From an uncultured Ignavibacteria bacterium (GTDB lineage Bacteria; Bacteroidota; Ignavibacteria; Kapaibacteriales; UBA2268): DNA of 64,000 bases. The notes below the pieces were generated by a model. That model had not been told where the DNA came from. It did not search any database and saw only the letters and a program-made list of their open reading frames with translations. The first letter of the stretch is position 1, and each line of letters opens with the position of its first letter. Positions 48,722 to 60,181 of this stretch are shown here, piece after piece. Both the position numbers and the translations under genes were made by a program. The stretch spans positions 1-64,000 of the forward strand of contig CAIOZA010000050.1 of assembly GCA_903862655.1 (NCBI GenBank), in the 5' to 3' direction.

Positions 48722-51700
48722 ATGACTGATTTGGATAAAATCATATCTGATATATCAAATAATGAAGAATTTGAATATAGTGAATTATTTAAATTTTTAA
48801 CTTCAGAGAATAACGAAGAAAGAGCCAGTATTTTGGCTAGATTTTCCAAAGCTTTCTATAATCGGAAGGGAAGGCATTTAGACCAAGCAGAGATCTTTGC
48901 AAAACGAGCTTATTCTATTTCAAATGATAAGATTTATTATTCAAATCAATTGGTAGATATTTTGATCGAACAACAAAAAGTAGAAGATGTCAAACAAATA
49001 TATAAAAGAGTTGGTCTGGAGTATCTAAAAATACACCAAATTAAAGAAGCTCTTTTTTATTTTGACAAATGGCTCTATGCTTATCCGGATATTTTAAAAA
49101 TTGATAAGTATGAATATGATTTGGATATTCTGGACGCTATTAATGCTTATGTTGCAAATAAAGGATTTGAATCAAATTCTATGAGCCATTGCTTAGACAG
49201 CAAATTAAAGATCGGATTTCTTGTTAAAGGTATTACAGAATCAAATTCTGTTTTAATTAAAATTAATTATCTTATTGCAAAATATCTTGATAAAATGATA
49301 TTTAAGTTGAGCTTCTTTTTTCCTGAGACTGAAAGTGAAATCTTAAATTCAAAACAAGGAAAGTCACTTTTAGAATCTTTCCACAAACTTGATGTCAAAT
49401 GTTTTTATGCTGAAGACATTTCGGATTATGAAAAACAATTATTTAGTGTTGTAGAAAAAATTAAATCTGAAAGAATAATTTTATTGGTAATGAGTGATTC
49501 TCTTGGTACATTTAGTCATTACTTTATTAGCTCATTTAAGCCTGCACCCATAATGCTTGGGCTCTTACAGGGGCCACCACCGCAATTTATTTCATCTTTG
49601 CTTGACTGGGCTATCTCTTGGAGTTATCACCCTTTAATTGATTCGCCAGTTCCAACTAAATATGTAAAATTACAGATGGAACTACCAAACAAAAATGATA
49701 TAGTACTAAGAACAAAGCAATTTTTTGGGTTGCCAGAGAAATCTCAAATTATTTTGTCAGGTGGCAGGTATGTAAAATTCCAGGATATTCAATATGTCGA
49801 GTCTTTATTGAATATACTAATAAAAGATTCTAATAGATACCTTGTAATTATAGGTCCAAGTATAGAACAAATCCCTTTTATTGTAAACCTAGCAGAAGAA
49901 GAAATTCTAAATAGAGTAAGAATATTTCCATGGATGGAAAATTATCTTGAATTAGCCCGGCATGCAGATGTGATGATTGATACATATCCATCAGGAGGTG
50001 GTGTTCTGCCTTTCGACATTGCATCATTGGGGATTCCCATTATTTCCTTTCAAAATGATTACCTTAATGAATTTGACCAAACACAATGGTCACCTTTGCA
50101 GGAGTTTATTAGTAATGATGAATTGACGCTAAAAAGAGGTGACTATAAATCTATAACAGAATTGGCTGATAGATTGCTTGGAGATGATGAAATGAAAACA
50201 AGGTTAGGAAACAAATGTAAAGAAGAAATCTATGAGAAAGTTAGTCACCCAGAAGTAACAGTTAGGAAATGTGAAGAAGTATTTTTTAAGCTTATTCAGG
50301 ATCGGTTAGGTTCGGAATACATTCCATATAGTGAAAAGGAAAACAATATGATTAGCGAAGATTCAAGATCAAAAAATATAGAACCTTCTGTAAAACCTAT
50401 CTTTTCTGCCGGTGTTTCTGCGAATAATCAGGACAACTATCTAGCTAAAACAGGAGTATCTGAGCCTGCACCATCAGAAGATAATGGAAATCTGGAATAC
50501 TGGAAAGAAATGCAAAATGATGAGTATTTCGAAAAACATGATTGGTATGGAAAAAAATATGGAGGATTAAAGCTTTTTGGCGATGATATGGGTATTATTA
50601 ATAACTATACCAATCTTTCCAAATCAATGAATACAGTTGTAATCGGTTGTGGGTACGGTAGGGAATCTGTTAATATTGGGCCACATGTAAATCATATTTA
50701 TGGTATTGATGTTAGTGAGACTATTCTCAATAAAGCCGTCGAATTCACGAAACAAAATGGAGTTTATAACTTCACACCGGTTTTGGCAGACAACTGGGAG
50801 GAATCAATACCTGAAAACATAGACTTTGTTTATACATTTGTCGTATTCCAGCATCTTTCAAAAAGTTTGGTCAGAAATTATATTTCAGGTTTAAGAAAAA
50901 AATTGAATGCAGGTGGCCGGTTCTTATGCCAATTCTGTGAATCCGACTATGGTTCTGAGGATGCTGAATTGAAAGTTTACGAGCCTAATGTAAAATGGAC
51001 CAGACAGGAAATTATCGATCTTATTAGAGAAAATAATCTAAATGAAATTACGATTCAGACTACCCAGGTAACAGAAAGTGCACGGTTTCATTGGGCATTG
51101 TTTGAGAAGGCTGAGAATGGCGAAAATACAGAATCTGATTTATCGAAAAAATTTGATAGACATTCATTAAAACCCTTATTCTCAATAATAGTACCATCCT
51201 ACAACCAGGCTGATTACTTGCCCGCTGCTTTAGATTCCATACTTGCCCAGACATTTACAGACTGGGAAACTATTATTGTTAATGATGGATCAACAGATAA
51301 TACCAAATCTGTAATGGAGGAATATACAAGGAAAGATTCAAGATTTAAATTATATCATAAAGATAATGGTGGCGTTGCAACAGCCCTGAATATAGGCATC
51401 AAACAATCAAAAGGCGAATGGATCTGCTGGCTATCCAGTGATGACCTGTTTGAACCCGATAAACTTGAAATTCATTATAAAGCAATCCGAGAGCATCAGA
51501 ATATAAAATTCTTCTGTACTCATTGGTATATCTTAATGCATGAGACACAGCAAAAGATAGCTCCTGGCCTTTGGCTTCCTGTTCCTCCAAAGGAATTTCA
51601 GGTAACTCGATTCTTCTGGGCTAACTATATACACGGCAATTCAATAGCAATTCACAAAACCGTTTTTGATAAAGTAGGTTTATTCGATGAAACTTTGCGA

Positions 51701-54700
51701 CAGGGACAGGACTTCGATATGTGGTTGCGAATATCAGCCTGTTATGAATCGCATTTTATAGATAAAAGAACTTGTGTTACCAGAATCCATCCTGATCAGA
51801 CTACAAATTCGTTTCTTGAAGGAGGGGTGCTTGACTCCACAAGAGCGTTATTTAAATATTTAGATAATAATTCATTCGAAGCACTTTTCCCGTTCTTCGA
51901 TTTTAATAATACAAATGATATAATGCTTGCTTTAGGTGAAGTTTTTTTTGTTTCTACCAAGATAGATGCTTTTTTATATAGATGTGGATATACAAAAGCA
52001 CTAGTTGAAAGGACTTTGGAATGGGTTTCAAACAAACTAGAATTAAATATAAGAAATCAAGTATATGAAATAATTGAAAGAGTAGTAAATGAGCACCTTA
52101 AGGATAAAAAACCTGAAGGTCTTGTTCAGGTATTAAAATCGTTTTTAAATAAGGATAATGTTCATTATAAAGAATTGGATTTTATAAATGTGGTTGTTGA
52201 TTATATAAAATTAAATATTGATGAAGGCTTACAACAAAAAACAATTGCTCTTGAGAAATATTTAGAAAAATTGCTATCTCAGAATGCGGTTGAATATCAT
52301 AATATTAAGTATAATCCTGTACTTTTGGGTTTTCCAAAGGTCAATGAATATTCACCAATAAAATCCACTAATATTATTAATTGGGGTGTTGAACCTGTTG
52401 GAATGCATAGTAATTGCATAAGACAGAAAATAATATTAAAGTGCGATTCCTGTGGATCTGATATCTCAATCCAATTTGAATACGAGATGAACGAAGAGCA
52501 TTCTGAGTATAAATTTATTTGTACCCATTGCAAAAAAGGATTTTTATTCGATGATAAAGATTTTGATATAAATTTTATGGAGTTCCATAATAATTCTGTC
52601 ATCCATGAACCAAAACATATAACAACCAGGAATATTGCCTATTTGATTCCTGATATGTCGTCAATTGGTGGTGGGACTAAAATAGCTTTAAAACATATAC
52701 AATGGCTTTTCAATTTAGGTTATGATGTTACATCCTATTCCTATTCAGTTAAACCTGATTGGCTAGATACTAATATACATTTTATACAGATCAAGGACGC
52801 TACTGAATTAGATGAGCGAACATCAGATTTATTTATAATTTCTAGCATTTTTGATATACCCAAAATACTAAATAAGATTCCCATCCATAAAGTAGTACTA
52901 CTTTGTCAGGGTTATGAAGGCTATCATTTTGGTAGCGATTTCATAAAATTGAGATCTGATAAACATATTTTAACAAAACTTCATTCTATCCCTGTTAAGG
53001 TTATAACGGTATCTAAACATCTTGTTGAACTTTTTAAAACCAAATTTAATCGTGAAGTAGAATACATTCCGAATTGCATAGATCATAATGTTTTTACATA
53101 TTCGGGTTATACTCCCGACAGGGAGAAATCAATATTATTTATTGGCAATCCATTTCATACTTTAAAAGGATTTCCTTTCATTGCAGGTGCTTTGAAAATA
53201 ATTCAGGATTCACAAGTAAAAATTTCTTCTTTGAAACTATATATTGTCATGGGTTTTGAATTTGATAACCATGAAACAATTCGGATGAATCTTGAAAGGG
53301 ATATAGGATGCAGAGTTGAATTTCTTTTCAAATTGAGCTCATTCGAAATTGGTGCACTTATGAAAAGAGTAAGTATTGTTGTTTGTACATCATGGTATGA
53401 AGGATTCTCTCTGCCTCTCATTGAGGCTATGGCATGCGGAACTCCTGTAATAACAACTAATAATATGGGTGCTGAGAGTTTCTGTAAGAATAAGACTAAT
53501 TCATTTGTAGTGAGATTTGGTGATAATATAGGTTTGGCTCAAGGTATAATAGATATTTTATATAACCGCTTTGATATGAGTTTGATTTTACAGAATGCAT
53601 ATCAAACTTCCCTAGAATATTCGGAACTTAACTCAGAAAAAGCACATAAAATAGCTTTTAAGCATTTAATTGCATCATCAATTAAGCAATTTGATATTGA
53701 TTCTAATAGTGACGCATATAGTTCAAAGAATATTTATTCTACCAGAAATACCTTTACAAGAACTATTGATAATGACAAAGAAGATAATTCAATACAATTA
53801 AAAGTAAAATCTGATGTTTTTGAAATTAAAAAATATTCTGAAAGAATTCTTTTTGTAGTTCATAACTTCCCAATGAATTGGGCTGGAGGAACCGAACTAT
53901 ATACTTATAATTTAGCGTTAGATCTAATTAATTCAGGCAAGGATGTCCATGTCTTATTCCCAAGTCCTGATAGTTATACAAATAGAACCATAATAACAGA
54001 AAGTAATTATAATGGTATTAAAATCTTCGAGGTAAAATATAAGCATAATTGCTATTCAAAGGAAGAATTTTCGAGTCTATTCGAGGAGCTAATAGTTAAA
54101 GAACAATACGATGTTGTACATTTTCATCATACTAAAGGCTTACATCAAGAGATATTCGATATTCCAATAAAATTAAAGATTAAATCGGTTCTAACTATTC
54201 ACGATTTTCACTTAGTTTGCACCAGGCTTCATCTTTACATTCCTGATACAAATCTTGTTTGCACCGGACCTGAGACTCCTCAAAAATGTGTTGAATGTTT
54301 GATTTCAGATGCTCCTGATACAGAAAAATATAAACTAATCACAAAGGAACTAAGCAATCAGTTATCACATTTAAAAAGCATATTTCCTTATTTCGACTTA
54401 GTTACAGCGCCATCAAGATATGTCAAAAATGTATTTGAGTCAAATAATCTTTTGAATAAAAATTTTATAATCAAGGAATTAGGCATAAAAAAAATAGTCA
54501 GTCAAAGAGTAAAAAGAGAAGGAAAAGATCTAGTCTTTGGATTTGTTGGTGCTTTACACAAATTAAAGAATATTGAACTATTACTAAATGTGTTTGAATC
54601 GATTACTTCAGATAATGTAAAATTAGAAATATGGGGAAATGGTCATCCAATAACAATTGAAGGGCTAAAACAAAGAACTGCGGATAGTAAAAATATTCAA

Positions 54701-57700
54701 TATTTTAGAGACTATTCCTATGAAGAAATAGGAGATATCCTCTCAAGATTTGATGTACTTATTGTGCCGTCGTTCAATGAAAGCTATTGTTTAACTGTAA
54801 GAGAAGCATTGTCGGTTAACTTACCCGTTATAGCTTCAAGTAGAGGCGGTATACCCGAGGTTGTCATTGACAATGTTAATGGGATACTGTTTGATCCGTC
54901 AAATAAAATAGAATTAGTTAATATCATCAATAAAATCATTGATGAGCCTGATATTTTGGGTAGATTAAGAAAGTCAGAAATTGAAATAAGAGATCTCAAA
55001 AAAGATATTGATGATTGGGCAGATATTTATTCTAATCTCATAAAATCAAATTTGGAATATAAACCCAGATTACTTGAAGAAATTGATTTCTCAATAATTA
55101 TTCCTGTTCATAATAAATGGCAATTCACAAAAGCTTGTATAGAATCAATTGAAAGCACAAATGGTAATAATAAATTAGAAATAATAATTATTGATAATGC
55201 ATCCAATGACAACACTGGAGAATATTTGAAATCCTTAGGCAGAGATATAAAGGTAATTTCACACACTACTAATGAAACTTATGCTAAGTCAAATAATGAA
55301 GGTGCCAAAATATCTAAGGGAAAATATCTTGTTTTCTTAAACAATGATACTCAAGTTCTGTCAGGGTGGTTAGAAGCTATTAAAATTGAATTTGATAATA
55401 ACCCTTCTACCGGGATTCAGGGAGCTAAGTTACTATATCAAAACGGGAAAATTCAGCATGCTGGTATGGTGTTTGGTTCAAGACCTGGTAGAGATGCTGA
55501 GCCATATCACGCCTATTTAATGGCTGATCCTAATGCTTCGTTCGTCAATAAACGCAGAGAAGTTCATTTCGTAACTGGTGCATTATTATCAATCAGAAAG
55601 GATGATTTTAATAAAGCAGGTGGTTTTGATGAGCAATATAACTTTGGTTGGGAAGATACTGATCTTTGCATGAAGGTTTCTACATTAGGAAAAAGAATAA
55701 TATATAATCCATTGATTTCAGCTTTCCATTTTGAATCAGCAACAAAACTTCTGAGACAAAGCATTGGCGACGATATGGTTAGCGATAATACTCCTAAAGA
55801 AAAAAGGAACAGAGAGATATTCTTTAATAAATGGTCAAGTATGCTAACAGATAACTCATACGAGTTCTATGCTGAGGATGGATTGAAAATTCAGGAGAAC
55901 TCCATTATTCCTATGAATGACAATGAATTGGCTCTATATGCAAGTAAAAGAGAGGAAATGAAATCTATTCACTCAAATTATATCTCATCCTTCGCCAAAT
56001 ATTTCTGGCAGACCAATTATGACTCAATATCATCTCTCCTAATCATTCCTACTTCAGCAGTTGGGGATAATCTGATGCTTACGGCTTTGGTGGCGGCTTT
56101 GAAGGCTCAGTTCCCTCATCTTTCTATCTATATTAAACGGAACAGGATGGCTGATCTGATTTTTAAGGGTCATGGAGGAATTGCAGGATATGTTACGAGT
56201 GAAGATGAGAGTAAGTTTGACAAGACAATTGATTTTAATAATATTATTGCGAAATTGCCTGAGTATTACAATGGAATTGCCTTTATGGATATTCTTGGCA
56301 ATCTAGCCGGATTTAAGTTCGTTAAGCGTGACATAGTTTATCAGATAAGCGACATTGAAAGAGGGAGAGCAAAGAAGGCGTTAAAGAATTTTGATGGGCA
56401 TGAAATCGTTGGTGTTCATTTTTCGACTTCAAAGGATGTTAAGAGATCCTATCCTCATGGAAGGGAATTGCTAAAAATTCTTGAGCATAAGAATCCAAAT
56501 CTGAGGTTTGTTCATTTCGGTAATGAAAGTATCGGGAAACTTAATGATAGTTATGTGTTTGATTGTGCCGAAAATTCTGTAGATTTACGATCACAGATTG
56601 CAATTGCTGAACAGTGTTCAAAGTTCATCACGATTGACAGTGCATTCTTCCACATCGGGCATAATTTATTTAGAAAGCCAACTCTTGCAATTCTTGGATT
56701 GACAAATCCGGCGCTAATTGGGTATCACGAAGCCTCTTTTGCTTATATAAATCATGAACTTATGAATTGCCTGAATTGTTATTGGCAGAGACAATGCAAG
56801 ATAGAATGTATGAATGACCTACTTCCAACAGTCATTGCTGAGGCATTTATGGACATTAAGAACCGGATAAAATATTCACCTGAACAACAAGTCTTCGAAG
56901 TCAATGTTGCTGCTGATTTTTATGCAGATAAATTTATATTTGAACATTACGCATCCAGACGTGATGGCACAAAGTTAGTACTGAATGATTATGATGACCT
57001 ACTTCCGGATTACTCAAAATATTGGAATGGAATAGCTATTAAAAAATCTAAGGTTAATAAAACAGAAATGAACAATTACAATTCCCCCGCAGATTATCAG
57101 GAAGAAAGCTATTTCGAGGCTCTTTCCGATAGAAAAATTAAGGTTGGATCGGACAGAACTCAAGCTGAGTCGTTAAAGCTAAATTTGGGTTGCGGCGATA
57201 CGATCGAAGCCGGTTTTATTAATATTGATCTTTATAGTGAAGGTCCTGATATTGTTAATATGGATGCAAGAAGTCTGGAATATGATGATTCAAGTGTCGA
57301 TACTATTCTTGCTGCCGATTTGCTTCAGTGTTTCTCGCATAATGAGATTGGTGATGTTCTTACTGAATGGGTAAGAGTTTTGAAGCCCGAAGGAAAACTC
57401 ATTATTTCCTGCACATCCATGAAACAGATTTCAAGATTACTTCTTAATGGTTTAATAAATTCCGAGATAGCTTCAAAGCTTCTTTTTGGTAACCAAGAAG
57501 ATAATGCTCATATTTATTTCTCGGCATTTGATGAGGATTTTTTAACTAAGGAACTTGTTTCGGCTGGTTTTACTATTGAGTCATACGACGAATCTAACGA
57601 GGCAGAATCATTAGAGGACATTAATATTAGTATTGTTGTTGGTGCAGTAAAATCTAAAAACCATAGTATGCCCGAACTTACAAATGAGAATTCTACTGCC

Positions 57701-59716
57701 AATCAGGTATCGAACTTGAGTTTTAATTTTGGTGACTCGAATGAAGATATAAAGAATGTGAAAGCCGAAGAAACATTTGATAATAGCTTACTGTCAGGTT
57801 TGAGCTTTAATTTTGATAATAAGGGAGAAGAAGCCGAATACGAGGTAATGGAACCGGAACAGGAATTTGATAATCAGGATTATTTTGAAGCCCTATCGGA
57901 TAGGAAGCCGGTAGTTATGCAGTCTCCAACAATCAGCAAAGATGGGCCTCAAATCAATATAGTCTGGGAGGGATCTCAGTTTGTATGGCATTCTCTGGCT
58001 CTGATTAATCGGGAAATATGTTATAATATTATCAAAAGCGGAGTAGCCGAAGTAACAATTGTTCCTTACGAGCCTGATACTTTTCTGCCGGAAGGTAATC
58101 CAAAATATGAAATACTAAAACAGCATGATATAAGATATAAACTTGAGGCTGACAGCAGGACAAAACAACTTCCTTACTCCTGGATAAGGCATCAGTGGCC
58201 GCCCAAAGCAGAAGAACCAAAAGGTTCAAAATGGTTTATTATTCAGCCATGGGAATTCTCAACATTGAGAACAGATTTTGTAAGCATCTTCCAGAATGCC
58301 GACGAAGTCTGGACGCCATCGAATTATTCACGTAATTCATTCATTAATTCAGGAATTGAATTTGATCATGCTCAGGTTATTCCTAATGGATGCGATCCTG
58401 AACTATGGTCGCCAATGGGTAAGCGATTTAAATTTAATACAGATAAGAAGCTGAAGTTTCTGTTTGTTGGTGGAACAATCTACCGAAAAGGGATAGACAC
58501 TCTGCTTCAGGCTTACGTGCGGTCTTTTACCGGATCGGACAATGTAAGCCTTATCATCAAGGATATGGGAGGCGATTCGTTTTACGCGGGACAGACAGCT
58601 AAAGATCAGATAGATATTATTCAAAAATCTGAAAATGCACCCGAAATAATCTATATTGACGATTACTTCACAGAAGAGCAGATGGTTGAGCTGTACAAGG
58701 CTTGCGATGTGTTTGTTTGCCCTTATCGTGGCGAAGGCTTTTCTTTGCCAACACTAGAGGCTATGGCAAGCGGATTGCCCGTTATTGTTACTAAAGGTGG
58801 CTCAACCGATGATTTCGTGGATGAATCAATAGGATGGCTGATTTCATCGGAAAAGAAATCAATTGGGCGCGAGATTGGCGGATTACCACTCACAGGCGAA
58901 GCCTATCTGCTGGAGCCTAATCAGGATGAATTAGTTGAAACTTTGAAGAATATTTATGGTGATCCTTCTCAGATCTTCTCGAAAGGTCTGCTTGCTTCAT
59001 TAAGGGCAAGAACAGAATGGACATGGAAGAAAGCAACAGTTAAGCTGCTTTCGAGATTGGATTTGCACAATGGCACAACTATGGCAAAGACAGCAGAGGT
59101 GAATTTGGTTGATTATACCGATGATGCTATTGTTCTCGGGGAAATTGAAAAGAAGATAATTGCCAAAGATTCAGAAACTGCTTATGATGAATTGAAGAGA
59201 TTACTAAGGAATACAAAGCTGACCGGCAGAATGCTTCATCACGCGTATTGCAGAATGGCAGAGCTCTGCGTTAATCTTATGAAGCTGGACGAAGTGGATC
59301 AGTATTTGCAAAAAGCCGGGGAAATCTATCATTCGGTAGATGAGCTTTATCTGGAAGCTAACAAGCATTTTGCAGAAGAAAAATACTCGGATGCTCTGGA
59401 TAGCGCAACAATAGCTATGCAAAGCTGGAAGGACGATAAATACGATTCTACAATTGGGATCAACATACAAGAACTTCTATCGTTTACAGCGGATTCACTG
59501 CTCAATGATGAAGATCCGAACGGGGCATTGCAAATTTATCTTGAAGTGTTGAAGTTAAATAACAATAATGCAAACGCGTACTTCGGAGCCGGAGTCTGCC
59601 ATCTTGAAATTGGTTCCAGGGATGATGCCCGGAGGATGTTCGAATGGGCTTTGAGAATAAATCCTGACTATGAAATGGCAAAAAAATTGATAGAAGGGCT
59701 AAAAATAACACAATAA
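48722..59716 (+). CDS. Giant multi-domain glycosyltransferase/methyltransferase (3,664 aa)
   Basis: In order: TPR-like; GT41-like (~49.2-50.3 kb); MTase (VIGCGYGRES, ~50.6); GT2 (FSIIVPSYNQADYLPAALDSILAQ, ~51.2); CxxC/CxxC zinc ribbon (~52.4); GT4 (~52.6); GT4 (~53.8); GT2 (FSIIIPVHNKWQF, ~55.1); GT9-like (IPTSAVGDNLMLTALVAALKAQFP, ~56.0); MTase (LNLGCGDTIEAGFINIDL, ~57.2); GT4 (~58.0-59.0); TPR (~59.1-59.7). Confidence 0.9.
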   Translation: MTDLDKIISDISNNEEFEYSELFKFLTSENNEERASILARFSKAFYNRKGRHLDQAEIFAKRAYSISNDKIYYSNQLVDILIEQQKVEDVKQIYKRVGLEYLKIHQIKEALFYFDKWLYAYPDILKIDKYEYDLDILDAINAYVANKGFESNSMSHCLDSKLKIGFLVKGITESNSVLIKINYLIAKYLDKMIFKLSFFFPETESEILNSKQGKSLLESFHKLDVKCFYAEDISDYEKQLFSVVEKIKSERIILLVMSDSLGTFSHYFISSFKPAPIMLGLLQGPPPQFISSLLDWAISWSYHPLIDSPVPTKYVKLQMELPNKNDIVLRTKQFFGLPEKSQIILSGGRYVKFQDIQYVESLLNILIKDSNRYLVIIGPSIEQIPFIVNLAEEEILNRVRIFPWMENYLELARHADVMIDTYPSGGGVLPFDIASLGIPIISFQNDYLNEFDQTQWSPLQEFISNDELTLKRGDYKSITELADRLLGDDEMKTRLGNKCKEEIYEKVSHPEVTVRKCEEVFFKLIQDRLGSEYIPYSEKENNMISEDSRSKNIEPSVKPIFSAGVSANNQDNYLAKTGVSEPAPSEDNGNLEYWKEMQNDEYFEKHDWYGKKYGGLKLFGDDMGIINNYTNLSKSMNTVVIGCGYGRESVNIGPHVNHIYGIDVSETILNKAVEFTKQNGVYNFTPVLADNWEESIPENIDFVYTFVVFQHLSKSLVRNYISGLRKKLNAGGRFLCQFCESDYGSEDAELKVYEPNVKWTRQEIIDLIRENNLNEITIQTTQVTESARFHWALFEKAENGENTESDLSKKFDRHSLKPLFSIIVPSYNQADYLPAALDSILAQTFTDWETIIVNDGSTDNTKSVMEEYTRKDSRFKLYHKDNGGVATALNIGIKQSKGEWICWLSSDDLFEPDKLEIHYKAIREHQNIKFFCTHWYILMHETQQKIAPGLWLPVPPKEFQVTRFFWANYIHGNSIAIHKTVFDKVGLFDETLRQGQDFDMWLRISACYESHFIDKRTCVTRIHPDQTTNSFLEGGVLDSTRALFKYLDNNSFEALFPFFDFNNTNDIMLALGEVFFVSTKIDAFLYRCGYTKALVERTLEWVSNKLELNIRNQVYEIIERVVNEHLKDKKPEGLVQVLKSFLNKDNVHYKELDFINVVVDYIKLNIDEGLQQKTIALEKYLEKLLSQNAVEYHNIKYNPVLLGFPKVNEYSPIKSTNIINWGVEPVGMHSNCIRQKIILKCDSCGSDISIQFEYEMNEEHSEYKFICTHCKKGFLFDDKDFDINFMEFHNNSVIHEPKHITTRNIAYLIPDMSSIGGGTKIALKHIQWLFNLGYDVTSYSYSVKPDWLDTNIHFIQIKDATELDERTSDLFIISSIFDIPKILNKIPIHKVVLLCQGYEGYHFGSDFIKLRSDKHILTKLHSIPVKVITVSKHLVELFKTKFNREVEYIPNCIDHNVFTYSGYTPDREKSILFIGNPFHTLKGFPFIAGALKIIQDSQVKISSLKLYIVMGFEFDNHETIRMNLERDIGCRVEFLFKLSSFEIGALMKRVSIVVCTSWYEGFSLPLIEAMACGTPVITTNNMGAESFCKNKTNSFVVRFGDNIGLAQGIIDILYNRFDMSLILQNAYQTSLEYSELNSEKAHKIAFKHLIASSIKQFDIDSNSDAYSSKNIYSTRNTFTRTIDNDKEDNSIQLKVKSDVFEIKKYSERILFVVHNFPMNWAGGTELYTYNLALDLINSGKDVHVLFPSPDSYTNRTIITESNYNGIKIFEVKYKHNCYSKEEFSSLFEELIVKEQYDVVHFHHTKGLHQEIFDIPIKLKIKSVLTIHDFHLVCTRLHLYIPDTNLVCTGPETPQKCVECLISDAPDTEKYKLITKELSNQLSHLKSIFPYFDLVTAPSRYVKNVFESNNLLNKNFIIKELGIKKIVSQRVKREGKDLVFGFVGALHKLKNIELLLNVFESITSDNVKLEIWGNGHPITIEGLKQRTADSKNIQYFRDYSYEEIGDILSRFDVLIVPSFNESYCLTVREALSVNLPVIASSRGGIPEVVIDNVNGILFDPSNKIELVNIINKIIDEPDILGRLRKSEIEIRDLKKDIDDWADIYSNLIKSNLEYKPRLLEEIDFSIIIPVHNKWQFTKACIESIESTNGNNKLEIIIIDNASNDNTGEYLKSLGRDIKVISHTTNETYAKSNNEGAKISKGKYLVFLNNDTQVLSGWLEAIKIEFDNNPSTGIQGAKLLYQNGKIQHAGMVFGSRPGRDAEPYHAYLMADPNASFVNKRREVHFVTGALLSIRKDDFNKAGGFDEQYNFGWEDTDLCMKVSTLGKRIIYNPLISAFHFESATKLLRQSIGDDMVSDNTPKEKRNREIFFNKWSSMLTDNSYEFYAEDGLKIQENSIIPMNDNELALYASKREEMKSIHSNYISSFAKYFWQTNYDSISSLLIIPTSAVGDNLMLTALVAALKAQFPHLSIYIKRNRMADLIFKGHGGIAGYVTSEDESKFDKTIDFNNIIAKLPEYYNGIAFMDILGNLAGFKFVKRDIVYQISDIERGRAKKALKNFDGHEIVGVHFSTSKDVKRSYPHGRELLKILEHKNPNLRFVHFGNESIGKLNDSYVFDCAENSVDLRSQIAIAEQCSKFITIDSAFFHIGHNLFRKPTLAILGLTNPALIGYHEASFAYINHELMNCLNCYWQRQCKIECMNDLLPTVIAEAFMDIKNRIKYSPEQQVFEVNVAADFYADKFIFEHYASRRDGTKLVLNDYDDLLPDYSKYWNGIAIKKSKVNKTEMNNYNSPADYQEESYFEALSDRKIKVGSDRTQAESLKLNLGCGDTIEAGFINIDLYSEGPDIVNMDARSLEYDDSSVDTILAADLLQCFSHNEIGDVLTEWVRVLKPEGKLIISCTSMKQISRLLLNGLINSEIASKLLFGNQEDNAHIYFSAFDEDFLTKELVSAGFTIESYDESNEAESLEDINISIVVGAVKSKNHSMPELTNENSTANQVSNLSFNFGDSNEDIKNVKAEETFDNSLLSGLSFNFDNKGEEAEYEVMEPEQEFDNQDYFEALSDRKPVVMQSPTISKDGPQINIVWEGSQFVWHSLALINREICYNIIKSGVAEVTIVPYEPDTFLPEGNPKYEILKQHDIRYKLEADSRTKQLPYSWIRHQWPPKAEEPKGSKWFIIQPWEFSTLRTDFVSIFQNADEVWTPSNYSRNSFINSGIEFDHAQVIPNGCDPELWSPMGKRFKFNTDKKLKFLFVGGTIYRKGIDTLLQAYVRSFTGSDNVSLIIKDMGGDSFYAGQTAKDQIDIIQKSENAPEIIYIDDYFTEEQMVELYKACDVFVCPYRGEGFSLPTLEAMASGLPVIVTKGGSTDDFVDESIGWLISSEKKSIGREIGGLPLTGEAYLLEPNQDELVETLKNIYGDPSQIFSKGLLASLRARTEWTWKKATVKLLSRLDLHNGTTMAKTAEVNLVDYTDDAIVLGEIEKKIIAKDSETAYDELKRLLRNTKLTGRMLHHAYCRMAELCVNLMKLDEVDQYLQKAGEIYHSVDELYLEANKHFAEEKYSDALDSATIAMQSWKDDKYDSTIGINIQELLSFTADSLLNDEDPNGALQIYLEVLKLNNNNANAYFGAGVCHLEIGSRDDARRMFEWALRINPDYEMAKKLIEGLKITQ

Positions 59717-59863
59717 TTTAAAATAGAAACAGACTAATTTCGATTAATGAAAAAAATAGAAAATATATTTTGATTAATAATGAAATTTTGATTATCTTTG
59801 CAAACTTTAATTTAGCGAATTTTGATAAAAGCAATAATGTAGTATATCTCAAGGAGAGTAGAA

Positions 59864-60103
59864 ATGTTTTGGACGCCTGAATTAGCCAAATTTATGGAAG
59901 ACGTGCCGTTCCCAGCAACAAAGGAAGAACTGCTCGATTATGTTAATCGCTCCGGTTGCCCAATGCAGGTAATAGAGAACCTTTATGAGCTAGACGATTC
60001 TGACGAGCTGATTGAAGGAATCGAAGATCTTTGGCCCGAATATGAAGATTCAGCCAATGAAGAGTACTTTTACAACGACAACGAAGAAGAGCAGTATATC
60101 TAG
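59864..60103 (+). CDS. DUF2795-like small acidic protein
   Basis: ELAKFMEDVPFPATKEELLDYVNRSGCPMQVIENLYELDDSDEL. Confidence 0.75.
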   Translation: MFWTPELAKFMEDVPFPATKEELLDYVNRSGCPMQVIENLYELDDSDELIEGIEDLWPEYEDSANEEYFYNDNEEEQYI

Positions 60104-60124
60104 AATAGCTTTCTGTTTTTTGAC

Positions 60125-60162
60125 AAAGAGGCTGTCCCACTTGTGAGATCAGCCTCTTTTTT
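60125..60162. terminator. Bidirectional terminator between convergent genes
   Basis: aaagaggctg...cagcctctttttt perfect 10-bp stem. Confidence 0.8.
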
Positions 60163-60181
60163 AATTTCAGCTAGATAATTC

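Noticed and set aside
51060-59711. Antisense ORFs inside the giant glycosyltransferase
   Set aside because: Short, no motifs, opposite a continuous domain-rich ORF.
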